Shown piece after piece: positions 34,335 through 43,335 of a DNA stretch of 64,000 nt. Within the stretch, counting starts at the first letter, position 1. Every line of letters begins with the position of its first letter. The notes under the pieces were generated by a model. The model was not told where the DNA came from and made no database searches. It saw only the letters and a program-made list of their open reading frames with translations. Made by a program: the position numbers and the translations under genes. The stretch is from NCBI RefSeq assembly GCF_016906305.1, contig NZ_JADDOL010000012.1, positions 1 through 64,000 of the forward strand, written 5' to 3'. Source of the DNA: Alloalcanivorax marinus (GTDB lineage Bacteria > Pseudomonadota > Gammaproteobacteria > Pseudomonadales > Alcanivoracaceae).

Positions 34335-35339
34335 ATGCACCCCCAATGGCTCCCCCGCCTCAACGCGCTCCTCTACCGCCTGCGCCACCTCTGGGCGGTG
34401 GGCAGTTTCTCCCTGGGCCTGGCGAGCTATTTTCTGGTCGAACGCAAACCCTGGCTGGCGGCGGTCCTCACCGCCATCCTGGTGGGGACCTGGCTGGTGC
34501 TGCTCACCGAAAACTTCTGGCTGCGCCGGTTTCGCGGCACCGGCATGGAACCGCTGGCCCAGGGCGCCCTCAAGCTGATGCTGCAGGGCGTGCATCAGGA
34601 GGCGTTCTTCTTCAGCCTGCCGTTCGTGATCCTGCAGTGGTCCGGCGGCGCCGAATATTTTCTGTTCACCGGTCTGGTGGCGGCCGCCGCCCTGGTCAGT
34701 ATCGTCGACCCGCTGTACTTCCGGCTGGCGTCGCACCGGGCGGTGTACTTCGGCTTTCACGCCTGGGCGCTGTTCGTGGCGCTGCTGGTGCTGTTGCCGC
34801 TGATCTTCAAATGGCCCACCAACTTCGCCCTGGACGGCGCCGCCTTGCTTACCGCCCTGTTCGCGCTGCCCAGTTTCTGGCGGGTGGGCGGCCCACGGCC
34901 GGCCTACCGCTGGGCGATTCTGGTGGGGGTGTCCGTGGCGATCGCCACGGTGCCGGTGTGGGGCGCCCGGCTGGTGCCGCCGCTGACCCTGTCCCTGGAA
35001 GAGCGGGCCATGGCGGTGAGCATCAATCGCAGCAGCCGCGAACCGCTGGTCACCGGCCGCACCTTCCGGGCCTCGGAGCTGGGCGACGGGTTGTACGCCT
35101 ACACCGCCATCCGCGCGCCCCTGGGGCTGGGGCAGGAGGTCAGCCATTACTGGTTCCACGACGGCAAGCTGGTGGACCGCATCGGCCTGCACCTCACCGG
35201 CGGTCGCCGGGAGGGGTACCGCACCTGGTCTCACAAGGCCCATCTGCCGGCACCGGCGGTGGGCGATTGGCGGGTGGAGGTGCGCACCGACAAGAACCAG
35301 ATCGTCGGCGTGCTGCGCTTCACGGTGATCCCGGACTAA
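34335..35339 (+). CDS. Membrane protein with DUF5924-like N-terminus and DUF2914 C-terminus
   Basis: Protein of 334 aa. The N-terminal two thirds contain about seven hydrophobic segments (roughly 20-215). The last 70 residues form a soluble domain with EVSHYWFHDGKLVDRI and REGYRTWSHKAHLPAP, ending DWRVEVRTDKNQIVGVLRF, matching the DUF2914 pattern. No enzymatic motif is visible and the function is unknown. It precedes a CtaG-like protein and SCO, so an envelope or oxidase-assembly role is possible but only by neighbourhood. No clear SD before ATG 34335. Confidence 0.75.
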   Translation: MHPQWLPRLNALLYRLRHLWAVGSFSLGLASYFLVERKPWLAAVLTAILVGTWLVLLTENFWLRRFRGTGMEPLAQGALKLMLQGVHQEAFFFSLPFVILQWSGGAEYFLFTGLVAAAALVSIVDPLYFRLASHRAVYFGFHAWALFVALLVLLPLIFKWPTNFALDGAALLTALFALPSFWRVGGPRPAYRWAILVGVSVAIATVPVWGARLVPPLTLSLEERAMAVSINRSSREPLVTGRTFRASELGDGLYAYTAIRAPLGLGQEVSHYWFHDGKLVDRIGLHLTGGRREGYRTWSHKAHLPAPAVGDWRVEVRTDKNQIVGVLRFTVIPD

Positions 35340-35377
35340 CCCCGCTTCCGGGGTATGACAAATCGCCCCACCCCCCG

Positions 35378-35414
35378 GGTTGCGCCTTGACGGCGGCGGG
35401 GTGGCGGCGCAACC
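35378..35414. repeat. Inverted repeat before the CtaG-like gene
   Basis: Perfect 9-bp arms GGTTGCGCC and GGCGCAACC separated by 19 bp, in the 129-bp gap. A smaller CCCCGCTTCCGGGG hairpin lies at 35340-35353. Terminator or operator; undecided. Confidence 0.4.
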
Positions 35415-35468
35415 TTGGCGCCGCGATCCGGGCCGGCGCGGGCCGGCCGCTCCCGGAAAGGCCCCTTG

Positions 35469-36284
35469 ATGCTGCACACCCTGTCCGGCGCGTTGACGCC
35501 CTACATTTTTTCGCCGATCACCGTGCTGTTGTTCCTGGTGGCGGTGACTGCCTACCTGGTCGGCTGGCGCCGGCTGGCGGCCCATGGCCGGGCGCCGTCC
35601 GGCTGGCGCACCCTGTCGTTTTTCCTCGGCGTGCTGCTGTGCTACACGGTGATGCACACCCAGTTCGACTACTACTCGCGCTACATGTTTTTCGTGCATC
35701 GGGCGCAGCATCTGGTGCTGCATCACCTGGGCGCCTTTCTGATCGCCCTGGCCAACCCGCTGCCGGTGCTGGCCGCCTGCGCCGGTGAACGACGCTTCCC
35801 GCGTCTGGCGGCGGCGTTCCGGCCGGTGCGCCGGGTGCTGTTCGATCCACTGGTGGCCACGGTGCTGTTCGTGGGGCTGATCTTTTTCTGGCTGACCCCT
35901 TCGATTCACTTCGACGCCATGCTCAGCCTGCGACTTTACGAACTGATGAACTGGTCGATGCTGGTGGACGGGGTGATCTTCTGGCTGGTGATCCTGGATC
36001 CCCGCGACCCGGACCGGGCCGGCACCTCGCGCTTCGGCGTGCGCTTTCTGATGCTGGTGGCGGCCCTGTTTCCGCAGATTCTGCTGGGGGCCTACATCAC
36101 CTTCGCGGACGCCGGTCTCTACGACGTGTACGCCATCTGCGGCCGGGCCTTCGCGATCGACCCGGCCACCGATCAGGTGTTGGGCGGCATTCTCACCTGG
36201 ATCCCCGCCGCCATGATGACCATCATCGGCGCCCTGGTGGTGCTGCGTTTGTATCTGCGTGACGACAGTAAAAAAGGAGGCTGA
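35469..36284 (+). CDS. CtaG-family cytochrome c oxidase assembly protein (caa3 type)
   Basis: Polytopic membrane protein (271 aa) with about seven transmembrane helices. Histidine-rich MHTQFDYYSRYMFFVHRAQH and LVLHHLGAFL early in the protein are typical of the caa3_CtaG family, which supports copper delivery to haem-copper oxidases. ATG at 35469 follows GGAAAGG. It is one base upstream of sco (TGACATG), so the pair is translationally linked. No oxidase structural gene is in the window. Confidence 0.85.
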   Translation: MLHTLSGALTPYIFSPITVLLFLVAVTAYLVGWRRLAAHGRAPSGWRTLSFFLGVLLCYTVMHTQFDYYSRYMFFVHRAQHLVLHHLGAFLIALANPLPVLAACAGERRFPRLAAAFRPVRRVLFDPLVATVLFVGLIFFWLTPSIHFDAMLSLRLYELMNWSMLVDGVIFWLVILDPRDPDRAGTSRFGVRFLMLVAALFPQILLGAYITFADAGLYDVYAICGRAFAIDPATDQVLGGILTWIPAAMMTIIGALVVLRLYLRDDSKKGG

Positions 36285-36285
36285 C

Positions 36286-36879
36286 ATGGTCCGGAAACTG
36301 AGTGCGGCGCTGTTGGCCGCCAGCCTGTTTTGGCTGGCCGGTTGCGGTTCCTCGGACGTGAGTTTCAACGGCAAGGACATCACCGGGCTGATGCCCGATC
36401 TGGCGTTTTCGCTGACCGGCGCCGAGGGCGAGAAGGTGACCGAGGCGCGTTATCAGGGCGAGGCGGTGGTGCTGTTTTTCGGCTATACCCATTGCCCGGA
36501 TTTCTGCCCGACCACGCTGACGGCGCTGGCCCAGGCGCTCAACAAGCTGTCCGATCAGGAGCGCGAGCAGCTGCGGGTGCTGTTCGTGAGCGTGGACCCG
36601 GAGCGGGACACGCCGGAGTTGCTGGCGAAGTACACCGCCTACTTCAGTCCCCGGGTGGACGGGCTGACCGGCGATCAGGAGGCGTTGCGGGCGCTGACCA
36701 AGCGATACCGCACCACCTACAGCTATGAGGAGCCGGACAAGAACGGCAATTATCTGGTGAACCACGGGCTGGCCATGTACGGATTTGATCGGCACGGGAA
36801 GGTGCGGCTGTTCATGCGTAATGATCAGCCGGTGGATCAGATTGCCGAGGATTTGCGGGCGCTGGTCTCGATTCAATGA
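36286..36879 (+). CDS. SCO1/SenC-family copper chaperone, lipoprotein
   Basis: Thioredoxin-fold lipoprotein (197 aa) implicated in loading the CuA or CuB site of cytochrome oxidase. The lipobox LAGC is at about residues 18-21. The CPDFC copper-binding motif is in YTHCPDFCPTTL, the distal histidine in YLVNHGLAMYGFD, and FVSVDPERDTPE is typical. ATG at 36286 has AAGGAGG upstream within the ctaG end. Acts at the periplasmic face of the inner membrane. Confidence 0.92.
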   Translation: MVRKLSAALLAASLFWLAGCGSSDVSFNGKDITGLMPDLAFSLTGAEGEKVTEARYQGEAVVLFFGYTHCPDFCPTTLTALAQALNKLSDQEREQLRVLFVSVDPERDTPELLAKYTAYFSPRVDGLTGDQEALRALTKRYRTTYSYEEPDKNGNYLVNHGLAMYGFDRHGKVRLFMRNDQPVDQIAEDLRALVSIQ

Positions 36880-36906
36880 CGGGCAGGCTCTCCAGCCGGG
36901 GCGCGA

Positions 36907-37007
36907 CTCCGCCTGGAGGCCCTTCCGGGAACGCTGTGAACCCGTCGCTGGGTGCTCCCTTTCGAACGTCCTGTTCTCAAGGGTCCCGGAAGGGCCTCCA
37001 GGCGGAG
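36907..37007. repeat. Palindromic repeat with 24-bp perfect arms
   Basis: Arms 36907-36930 (begins CTCCGCCTGGAGG) and 36984-37007 (ends CCTCCAGGCGGAG) are perfect complements around a 53-bp spacer. It lies between convergent sco and metE and may serve as their common terminator, but the length and loop content suggest a dispersed mobile palindrome. Confidence 0.8.
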
Positions 37008-37048
37008 CCACTCGGAGCGGGGCTCCGCGCGTTGGGGGGTTAGGAAAG

Positions 37049-39334
37049 TCAGCCGGCGCGGAGGCGTTTGGCGGCTTGCACCATGTTGGCCAGGGCGCCT
37101 TCGGTTTCCTCCCATTTGCGGGTCTTGAGGCCGCAGTCCGGGTTCACCCAGAGCCGTTCCCTGGGCAGGCGGTGGGCGGCTTTTTCCATCAGTCGTACCA
37201 TCCAGTCCACGTCCGGTTGGTTGGGGGAGTGGATGTCGTAGACCCCGGGGCCGATGTCATTGGGGTACTGGAAGGTTTCGAAGGCTTCCAGCAGTTCCAT
37301 GTTGGAGCGTGAGGTCTCGATGGTGATCACGTCCGCGTCCATGGCGGCGATCGCCTCGATGATGTCGTTGAACTCCGAATAGCACATGTGGGTGTGGATC
37401 TGGGTTTCGTCGGCGACGCCCACGGTGGCCAGGCGGAAGCAGTCCACCGCCCAGTCCAGATAGGCGCGCCAGTCGCTTTGTCGCAGGGGCAGGCCTTCGC
37501 GGAACGCCGGTTCGTCGATCTGGATGACGCCGATGCCGGCGGCTTCCAGGTCCTGGACCTCGTCACGCAGGGCCAGGGCGATTTGCCGGCAGGTGGTTTC
37601 ACGGGGCTGGTCGTCGCGCACGAAGGACCACTGCAGAATCGTCACCGGGCCGGTGAGCATGCCCTTCACCGGCTTGTCGGTGAGCGATTGGGCGAAGCGG
37701 GCCCAGTCCACGGTCATGGCGTGGGGGCGGCTCACGTCACCGAAGATCACCGGCGGCTTCACGCAGCGTGAGCCGTAGCTTTGCACCCAGCCGAAGCGGG
37801 TAAAGGCAAAGCCCTCCAGCAGTTCACCGAAGTATTCCACCATGTCGTTGCGTTCCGCTTCGCCGTGCACCAGCACGTCCAGGTCGACCTGTTCCTGGTA
37901 GCGGATGGCGCGGGTGATTTCCTGCTTCATCTGGTCCAGGTAGCCGGCCTCGTCCAGTTTGCCGGCTTTCCAGTCGCGGCGGGCGGCGCGGATCTCCGGG
38001 GTCTGCGGGAAGGAGCCGATGGTGGTGGTGGGGAAGGCGGGCAGCTTGAGCGCCGCCTGCTGTTTGCCGATGCGCTCGGCGAACGGGCTCAGACGGTCGC
38101 GGGACACCTCGCCGGCGGCGGCCAGGCGCTCGCCCACGGCGGTGTTATGGATGCGCGGGGAGGCGGCGCGGGCGGCCAGTGCCTGACGCTGGGCGGCCAG
38201 GGCGGCGTCGTCGGCGTGGCCGTCCAGGGCGTCGCCGAGCAGCTTCAGCTCGCCGAGTTTCTGTTTGGCGAAGCTCAGCCAGCTTTTCAATTCGGCGTCG
38301 AGCTTGTCTTCCTGGTCCAGGTCCACCGGTGTGTGCAGCAGCGAGCAGGACGGCGCCAGCCACAGTGAGTCGCCGAGCTGTTCCTTGAGCGGCTTGAGGG
38401 TGTCCAGCAGGGCATCCAGGTCGGCGCGCCAGATATTGCGGCCGTCGATCACCCCCAGGGAAAGGATCTTGTCGCCCAGGCGCGGCAGGATCCGGGCCAG
38501 GTCGTCCTGGCCACGCACCCGGTCCAGGTGCAGGCCGGCCACCGGCAGGGCCAGGGCGGTGAACAGGTTGTCGCCCAGGCTTTCGAAGTAGGTGGCGAGC
38601 AGCAGCTTCACGGCGGCGGCGCCGGTGAGCTGGTCGTAGACGCGCAGGTAGGCGCGCTGCCAGGCGTCCGGCAGATCCAGGCAGAGAATCGGTTCGTCGA
38701 TCTGCACCCAGGTGACGCCCTGGTCCGCGAAGCGTTGCAGAATCCGCTTGTAGACCGGAATCAGGCGGTCCAGCAGGTCCAGCTTGCCGGTGTCGCCGTT
38801 GGCCTCGAACGCCTCGCCCTTGGACAGCCACAGGTAGGTGAGCGGGCCGGGGATCACCGGTTTGGCGTCGTGGCCCAGGGCGCGGGCCTCGTCGATCTGC
38901 TCGAACAGGGTGTCCCGGGCGATGCGGAAGCGCTGGTCCGCGCTCAGTTCCGGCACGATGTAGTGGTAGTTGGTATCGAACCACTTGGTCATTTCGCAGG
39001 CCGCCGCCGGTTGGCCGGTGGGCGCCCGGCCCCGGGCCATGCGGAACAGGGTGTCCAGGTCCACCGGCCGGTCATCGGCCTGGCCGAAGCGGCCCGGTAC
39101 CACGCCCAGCAGGCAGGAGAACTCCAGAATCTGGTCGTACCAGGCGAAGTCGCCCACCGGCACCAGCGACACGCCGGCCTCCGCCTGCAGGGCCCAGTGC
39201 CGTTCTCGCAGGCTGCGGCCCACGTGTTCCAGTTCGCTTTGCTGCAGGGTGCCGGCCCAGTAGGCCTCCTGCGCCTGTTTCAATTCCCGGCGGGCGCCGA
39301 TGCGGGGGAAGCCGAGAGTGTGCAAGGTGGTCAT
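37049..39334 (-). CDS. metE: Cobalamin-independent methionine synthase MetE
   Basis: Transfers the methyl group of 5-methyltetrahydropteroyltriglutamate to homocysteine without B12 (761 aa). Two homologous barrel domains are present: the N-terminal one starts [15 protein letters not shown], and the catalytic one contains [16 protein letters not shown]. Zinc ligands lie in [11 protein letters not shown] and [20 protein letters not shown] is also typical. It is divergent from metR across 107 bp, the usual control arrangement. Confidence 0.97.
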   Translation of the reverse strand: MTTLHTLGFPRIGARRELKQAQEAYWAGTLQQSELEHVGRSLRERHWALQAEAGVSLVPVGDFAWYDQILEFSCLLGVVPGRFGQADDRPVDLDTLFRMARGRAPTGQPAAACEMTKWFDTNYHYIVPELSADQRFRIARDTLFEQIDEARALGHDAKPVIPGPLTYLWLSKGEAFEANGDTGKLDLLDRLIPVYKRILQRFADQGVTWVQIDEPILCLDLPDAWQRAYLRVYDQLTGAAAVKLLLATYFESLGDNLFTALALPVAGLHLDRVRGQDDLARILPRLGDKILSLGVIDGRNIWRADLDALLDTLKPLKEQLGDSLWLAPSCSLLHTPVDLDQEDKLDAELKSWLSFAKQKLGELKLLGDALDGHADDAALAAQRQALAARAASPRIHNTAVGERLAAAGEVSRDRLSPFAERIGKQQAALKLPAFPTTTIGSFPQTPEIRAARRDWKAGKLDEAGYLDQMKQEITRAIRYQEQVDLDVLVHGEAERNDMVEYFGELLEGFAFTRFGWVQSYGSRCVKPPVIFGDVSRPHAMTVDWARFAQSLTDKPVKGMLTGPVTILQWSFVRDDQPRETTCRQIALALRDEVQDLEAAGIGVIQIDEPAFREGLPLRQSDWRAYLDWAVDCFRLATVGVADETQIHTHMCYSEFNDIIEAIAAMDADVITIETSRSNMELLEAFETFQYPNDIGPGVYDIHSPNQPDVDWMVRLMEKAAHRLPRERLWVNPDCGLKTRKWEETEGALANMVQAAKRLRAG

Positions 39335-39398
39335 GGTGTGTCCTTTCCGTCGCCGTGGCGTTCAATGCAAAGAGGGCTATTGTGGCGAGGGGGTGACT

Positions 39399-39411
39399 TG
39401 AGACAAAATCA
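39399..39411. promoter_or_regulatory. MetR-box-like site between metE and metR
   Basis: TGAGACAAAATCA matches 6 of 8 fixed bases of the MetR site TGAANNNNNTTCA. It lies in the 107-bp divergent region where MetR would activate metE and repress itself. Confidence 0.5.
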
Positions 39412-39441
39412 AATATCTAATCATGACTATGAGGACGTCTC

Positions 39442-40362
39442 ATGTTGCTGGAGCTGCGCCATCTCAACACCCTGCTCGCCATCGACGAGGCGGGCAGTCT
39501 GGTGGAGGCGGCGGAGCGGCTGCACGTGACCCAGTCGGCCCTGTCCCACCAGCTCAAGGATCTGGAGCACCGGCTGGCGGTGTCGTTGATCGTGCGCCGC
39601 ACCCGGCCGATCCGCTTCACCCCCGCCGGCGCCCGCCTGCTGGCGCTGGCCCGGGACATCCTGCCGCGGGTGAAGCGCACGGAAACCGAGCTGCGCCGTC
39701 TGGCGGCCGGGCGCAGCGGCCGGCTGCACATCGCCATCGAGTGCCATTCCTGCTTTCAGTGGTTGATGCCGGCGCTGGACCGGTTCCGGGAGGCCTGGCC
39801 GGAGGTGGAGCTGGATCTGTCCGCGGCGTTCAGTTTCACGCCGCAGAGCGCGCTGGTGCGCGGGGATCTGGATATGGTGATCACCTCCGACCCGGTGGAC
39901 AACGAGGCGGTGCGCTACCTGCCGCTGTTCCGTTACGAGCTGGTGCTGGCGGTGGCGCGGGGTTCGGCGCTGGCCCGGCAGCGCTTCGTGGCGGCGTCGG
40001 CGCTGAGCGACCAGAGGCTGATCACCTATCCGGTGGAGCATGAACGGCTGGACGTGTTCACCGCCTTTCTCGATCCCGCCGGCGTGGCGCCGGCCTCGGT
40101 GCGCACCGCCGAGCTGACGCCGATGATGGTGCAGCTGGTGGCCGCCGGCCGCGGGGTGGCCGCCTTGCCCAACTGGGCGCTGACCGAGTATCTGGATCTG
40201 AAGCTGGTGGAGGCGGTGCGGCTGGGCGAGGCGGGGGTCTGGCGGACGCTTTACGCGGCGGTGCGCGACGGTGACGAATCGGTACCGTACGTCCAGGAGT
40301 TCATGGACACCGCCCGGGACCTCTGCTTCCAGAACCTGTCCGGGATCCGCCGGGCGGACTGA
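39442..40362 (+). CDS. metR: LysR-type regulator MetR
   Basis: LysR-family activator (306 aa) responding to homocysteine. The winged HTH is at residues 1-60 (AERLHVTQSALSHQLKDLE), followed by a periplasmic-binding-like effector domain from about 90. Similarity to MetR is supported by the start LELRHLNTLLAI and by divergence from metE with a MetR-like site between them. Confidence 0.92.
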   Translation: MLLELRHLNTLLAIDEAGSLVEAAERLHVTQSALSHQLKDLEHRLAVSLIVRRTRPIRFTPAGARLLALARDILPRVKRTETELRRLAAGRSGRLHIAIECHSCFQWLMPALDRFREAWPEVELDLSAAFSFTPQSALVRGDLDMVITSDPVDNEAVRYLPLFRYELVLAVARGSALARQRFVAASALSDQRLITYPVEHERLDVFTAFLDPAGVAPASVRTAELTPMMVQLVAAGRGVAALPNWALTEYLDLKLVEAVRLGEAGVWRTLYAAVRDGDESVPYVQEFMDTARDLCFQNLSGIRRAD

Positions 40363-40371
40363 CGCCGCCGC

Positions 40372-40551
40372 TCAGGACGGCGGCTGGCGGGGTTGCAGCG
40401 GCGCCACCCAGTAATGCTGCTTGTGGCCGCGCCGCTGGTAACGCTGACACTCCCGGTCGGCCTGCTGCCGGGAGTGAAAACGGCTCACCACGAACACATT
40501 GCCGTGGTCGTCCTGTCGCCACAGCACGTACTGGGTATTAGCCGCGGCCAT
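40372..40551 (-). CDS. Small conserved-looking protein, unknown function
   Basis: 59-aa protein from ATG 40551. The core YVLWRQDDHGNVFVVSRFHS followed by a charged helix (RQQADRECQRYQRRGHKQ) and HYWV reads like a compact SPOR-like alpha/beta fold: two strands, a helix and a final strand. It is not simply a shadow of another gene. The start is uncertain; the frame stays open upstream into the CYTH gene. It sits 34 bp after the CYTH gene on the same strand and may be co-transcribed. Confidence 0.6.
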   Translation of the reverse strand: MAAANTQYVLWRQDDHGNVFVVSRFHSRQQADRECQRYQRRGHKQHYWVAPLQPRQPPS

Positions 40552-40585
40552 GCTTACCCATGCCCACCCTGACCAACGCCCGGTA

Positions 40586-41068
40586 TCACCACCGGCAAAA
40601 GGGCGTGCGGCTGAGCGCGCTGTTGTAGAAGCGCGGATCGTCGGTGACCTCCTCGCCCAGCCAGTCCGGGCGCGGCACGCTCTGGTCCTCGTGGCGCAGC
40701 TCGATCTCCGCCACGACCAGGCCCTGGTTGTCACCGTGAAAGACGTCCACCTCCCATTCCAGGCCCGCGCCGTCCATCGCCGACCCGGCCGGCAGCCGGT
40801 AGCGGGTCTTGTCGATCACGCCCTCGGCGCACATCTCCGCCAGAATGGCCCGGGCGTCGTCCACCGGAATCGGGTACTCGAACTCACAGCGGCGGGCGCC
40901 CCGGGTCTCCCCCTTGAGGGTGAGCCAGGCCCGCTGATCCTCGATGCGTACCCGCACGGTGGCCCGCCGGTCGTGGCTCAGATAGCCCTGGATCAGCCGC
41001 TCACCCTGCCGGCCTTCGAGAAAGCCAGTGTCGGTGACGCGGAATTTGCGCTCGATTTCCACGCCCAT
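40586..41068 (-). CDS. CYTH domain protein (inorganic triphosphatase-like)
   Basis: 160-aa tunnel-fold protein starting with the ExExK signature MGVEIERKF. Alternating charged beta-strands follow: ATVRVRIED, AWLTLKGE, RCEFEYPI, LEWEVDVFHG, LVVAEIEL. Bacterial stand-alone CYTH proteins of this size hydrolyse inorganic tripolyphosphate or related triphosphates with a divalent metal. Adenylyl cyclase activity (CyaB/AC2 type) is an alternative within the family. It lies 24 bp after the lipocalin gene on the same strand. Confidence 0.87.
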   Translation of the reverse strand: MGVEIERKFRVTDTGFLEGRQGERLIQGYLSHDRRATVRVRIEDQRAWLTLKGETRGARRCEFEYPIPVDDARAILAEMCAEGVIDKTRYRLPAGSAMDGAGLEWEVDVFHGDNQGLVVAEIELRHEDQSVPRPDWLGEEVTDDPRFYNSALSRTPFCRW

Positions 41069-41092
41069 CAGGTTCCCTCCCGGTGCCTTCGA

Positions 41093-41677
41093 TCAGCCTT
41101 GCGCGGGTGCCGGGGCATCGGGCACCAGATCGCGGTTGCGTTTCAGCTCGTCCACCGGGAAGCCTTTTTCGCGGGCCACGTCCACCAGGGCCTGATACTG
41201 GTCTTCCGGCAGCCTCGGCTGGCGGGCCAGAATCCACAGGTAGTCGCGGCTGGGGCCGCCCACCACCACGGTCTGGTAATCGTCGTCCAGGGCCAGCACC
41301 CAGTAGTTGCCCTCGGCCAGCCACGGCAGCAGGTTGGAGAACCAGTTGTCGAAGCGCACTTTCAATTTGGCGTCGCCGCTGCCCTCGATGGCGCGGGCGC
41401 TGCCGGTGGCTTCGCTGGGGCCGTCCTCGCGCTGGCAGCGGTTGATCACGCCGATGCGGTGCGGCGATTCCACCGTGTAGGTGGCGGTGGAGTTGTAGCA
41501 GCCGCGCTGGAACCATTGTGGCAGACGGGCGATCTCGTACCAGGTGCCGCTGTAGCGCTCCAGATCGACCCGTTCCACGGTGGTCAGGGGCGGTTCGCCC
41601 ACGCCGCTGGCGCAGCCGGTCAGGGCGGTGACGGCCAGCAGGGGCAGGGCGGCGAGCTTGAGAGTCCGAAAGGGCAT
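41093..41677 (-). CDS. blc: Bacterial lipocalin (Blc-type lipoprotein)
   Basis: Outer-membrane lipocalin (194 aa). The lipobox LTGC places the lipidated Cys at about residue 22. The lipocalin signature YSGTWYEIARLP is followed by the beta-barrel strands and YWVLALDDDYQTVVVGGPSRDYLWILAR cut by loops. Blc proteins bind lysophospholipids or fatty acids and help membrane repair under stress. It is the first gene of a leftward blc-CYTH-small protein unit. Confidence 0.92.
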   Translation of the reverse strand: MPFRTLKLAALPLLAVTALTGCASGVGEPPLTTVERVDLERYSGTWYEIARLPQWFQRGCYNSTATYTVESPHRIGVINRCQREDGPSEATGSARAIEGSGDAKLKVRFDNWFSNLLPWLAEGNYWVLALDDDYQTVVVGGPSRDYLWILARQPRLPEDQYQALVDVAREKGFPVDELKRNRDLVPDAPAPAQG

Positions 41678-41720
41678 GTCGTTTCCTTGCGACGTTGAGA
41701 AAAAGGGGGCCCACAGTCTA

Positions 41721-41794
41721 GGGCCTGTTCACACTACTTGCATCGCGCCTGTTGCGTCTATGAATCCACCGATGCAAGGAGTGTGAACAGGCCC
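41721..41794. repeat. 74-bp near-perfect palindrome
   Basis: Arms 41721-41745 (GGGCCTGTTCACACTACTTG...) and 41770-41794 pair at 24 of 25 positions around a 24-bp spacer. It lies in the 246-bp gap between divergent blc and ccmA. Size and symmetry fit a small mobile palindromic unit; it could also terminate or insulate. A second hairpin CCGGCCC GCC GGGCCGG is at 41824-41840. Confidence 0.8.
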
Positions 41795-41874
41795 CGGCCC
41801 CATTGCACCGCCGCCGTCCGGTCCCGGCCCGCCGGGCCGGTGTTCGGTACGGTCGTCCCCCACCGTTTTCGCCG

Positions 41875-41883
41875 TGCTACAAT
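41875..41883 (+). promoter_or_regulatory. Extended -10 upstream of ccmA
   Basis: TGCTACAAT is a TGnTACAAT extended -10, about 40 bp before the ccmA start. No good -35 is seen. Confidence 0.45.
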
Positions 41884-41923
41884 GCCGCGCGAATTGAAGG
41901 GCCGCGCGAATTGAGAGCTCCGG

Positions 41924-42561
<638 letters not shown>

Positions 42562-42565
<4 letters not shown>

Positions 42566-43233
42566 GCGGCGTCTGGTGGGCGGCGCTGCGCCGCGAGCTG
42601 ACCCTGATCTGGCGGGCGCCGGCGGACATGGCGCAGCCGCTGTTCTTCTTCGTGGTGGTGGTCAGTCTGTTCCCGCTGGGGCTGTCGCCGAAACCGGAAT
42701 TGCTGGCTCTGGTGGCCCCCGGCGCGGTCTGGGTGGCGGCGCTGCTGGCGGTGATGCTGTCCCTGGACGGCCTGTTCCGCCGCGACCAGGAAAGCGGCGC
42801 CCTGGACCAGATGCTCACGGCCCCCGTGCTATCGGTGGTGCCGGTGTCCGCCAAACTGCTGGCCCACTGGCTGCTCACCGGCCTGCCGCTGGCTCTGATG
42901 GCGCCGCTGCTGGGCTACATGATGCAGCTGCCGGTGGCGGTGCTGGGCACGCTGATGGTGAGCGTGCTGCTGGGCACCCCCACGCTCACGGTGGTGGGCG
43001 CCATTGGCGCCGCGCTCACGGTGGGGCTCAATCGCGGCGGTATTCTGCTGGCGGTGCTGGTGCTGCCGCTGTACATCCCGGTGCTGGTGTTCGGCGCCGG
43101 CGTGGTGCGCACCGCCCAGGACGGCCTGCCCACGGACGGTCTGCTGGCGGTGCTGGGCGCGATTCTGGCGCTGGCGCTGAGTCTCGGGCCGCTGGCGGTG
43201 GCCCTGGGCCTGCGCATCAGCGCCGGGGATTAG
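42562..43233 (+). CDS. ccmB: Haem exporter permease CcmB
   Basis: Six-helix inner-membrane protein (223 aa) partnering CcmA. The N-terminal WAALRRELTLIWRAPADM and the RRDQESGALDQMLTAP loop are characteristic. The start is GTG at 42562 overlapping the ccmA stop (GTGA). The stop is immediately followed by a hairpin-heptad repeat element before ccmC. Confidence 0.95.
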
Positions 43234-43316
43234 CGCCCTGCGGGCGCGATACAGGATGCAGGTGACAGGATGAAAGAACACGCGCCCCTGTATCCTGCAT
43301 CCTGAATCCTGTATCG
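43233..43316. repeat. Hairpin plus heptanucleotide inverted array, copy 2
   Basis: Starting on the last base of the ccmB stop: hairpin GCGCCC TGC GGGCGC (43233-43247). Four heptamers follow at 43249-43276 (ATACAGG, ATGCAGG, TGACAGG, ATGAAAG), then a 10-bp spacer and four inverted heptamers at 43287-43314 (CCTGTAT, CCTGCAT, CCTGAAT, CCTGTAT). Same register and unit number as copy 1. It splits the ccmABCDE operon between B and C. Confidence 0.87.
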
Positions 43317-43335
43317 AACGAAGTGATGGTCGGTT

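Noticed and set aside
33845-35788. Plus-strand frame of 647 codons beginning in the tRNA-Arg terminator
   Set aside because: It starts inside the terminator stem, runs through repeats and then in an alternative frame of the DUF5924/DUF2914 gene; Pro/Arg/Ala-rich and not protein-like.
34317-36383. Minus-strand frame of 688 codons opposite the DUF5924, ctaG and sco genes
   Set aside because: Antisense shadow; the sense proteins have signal peptides, helices and metal motifs.
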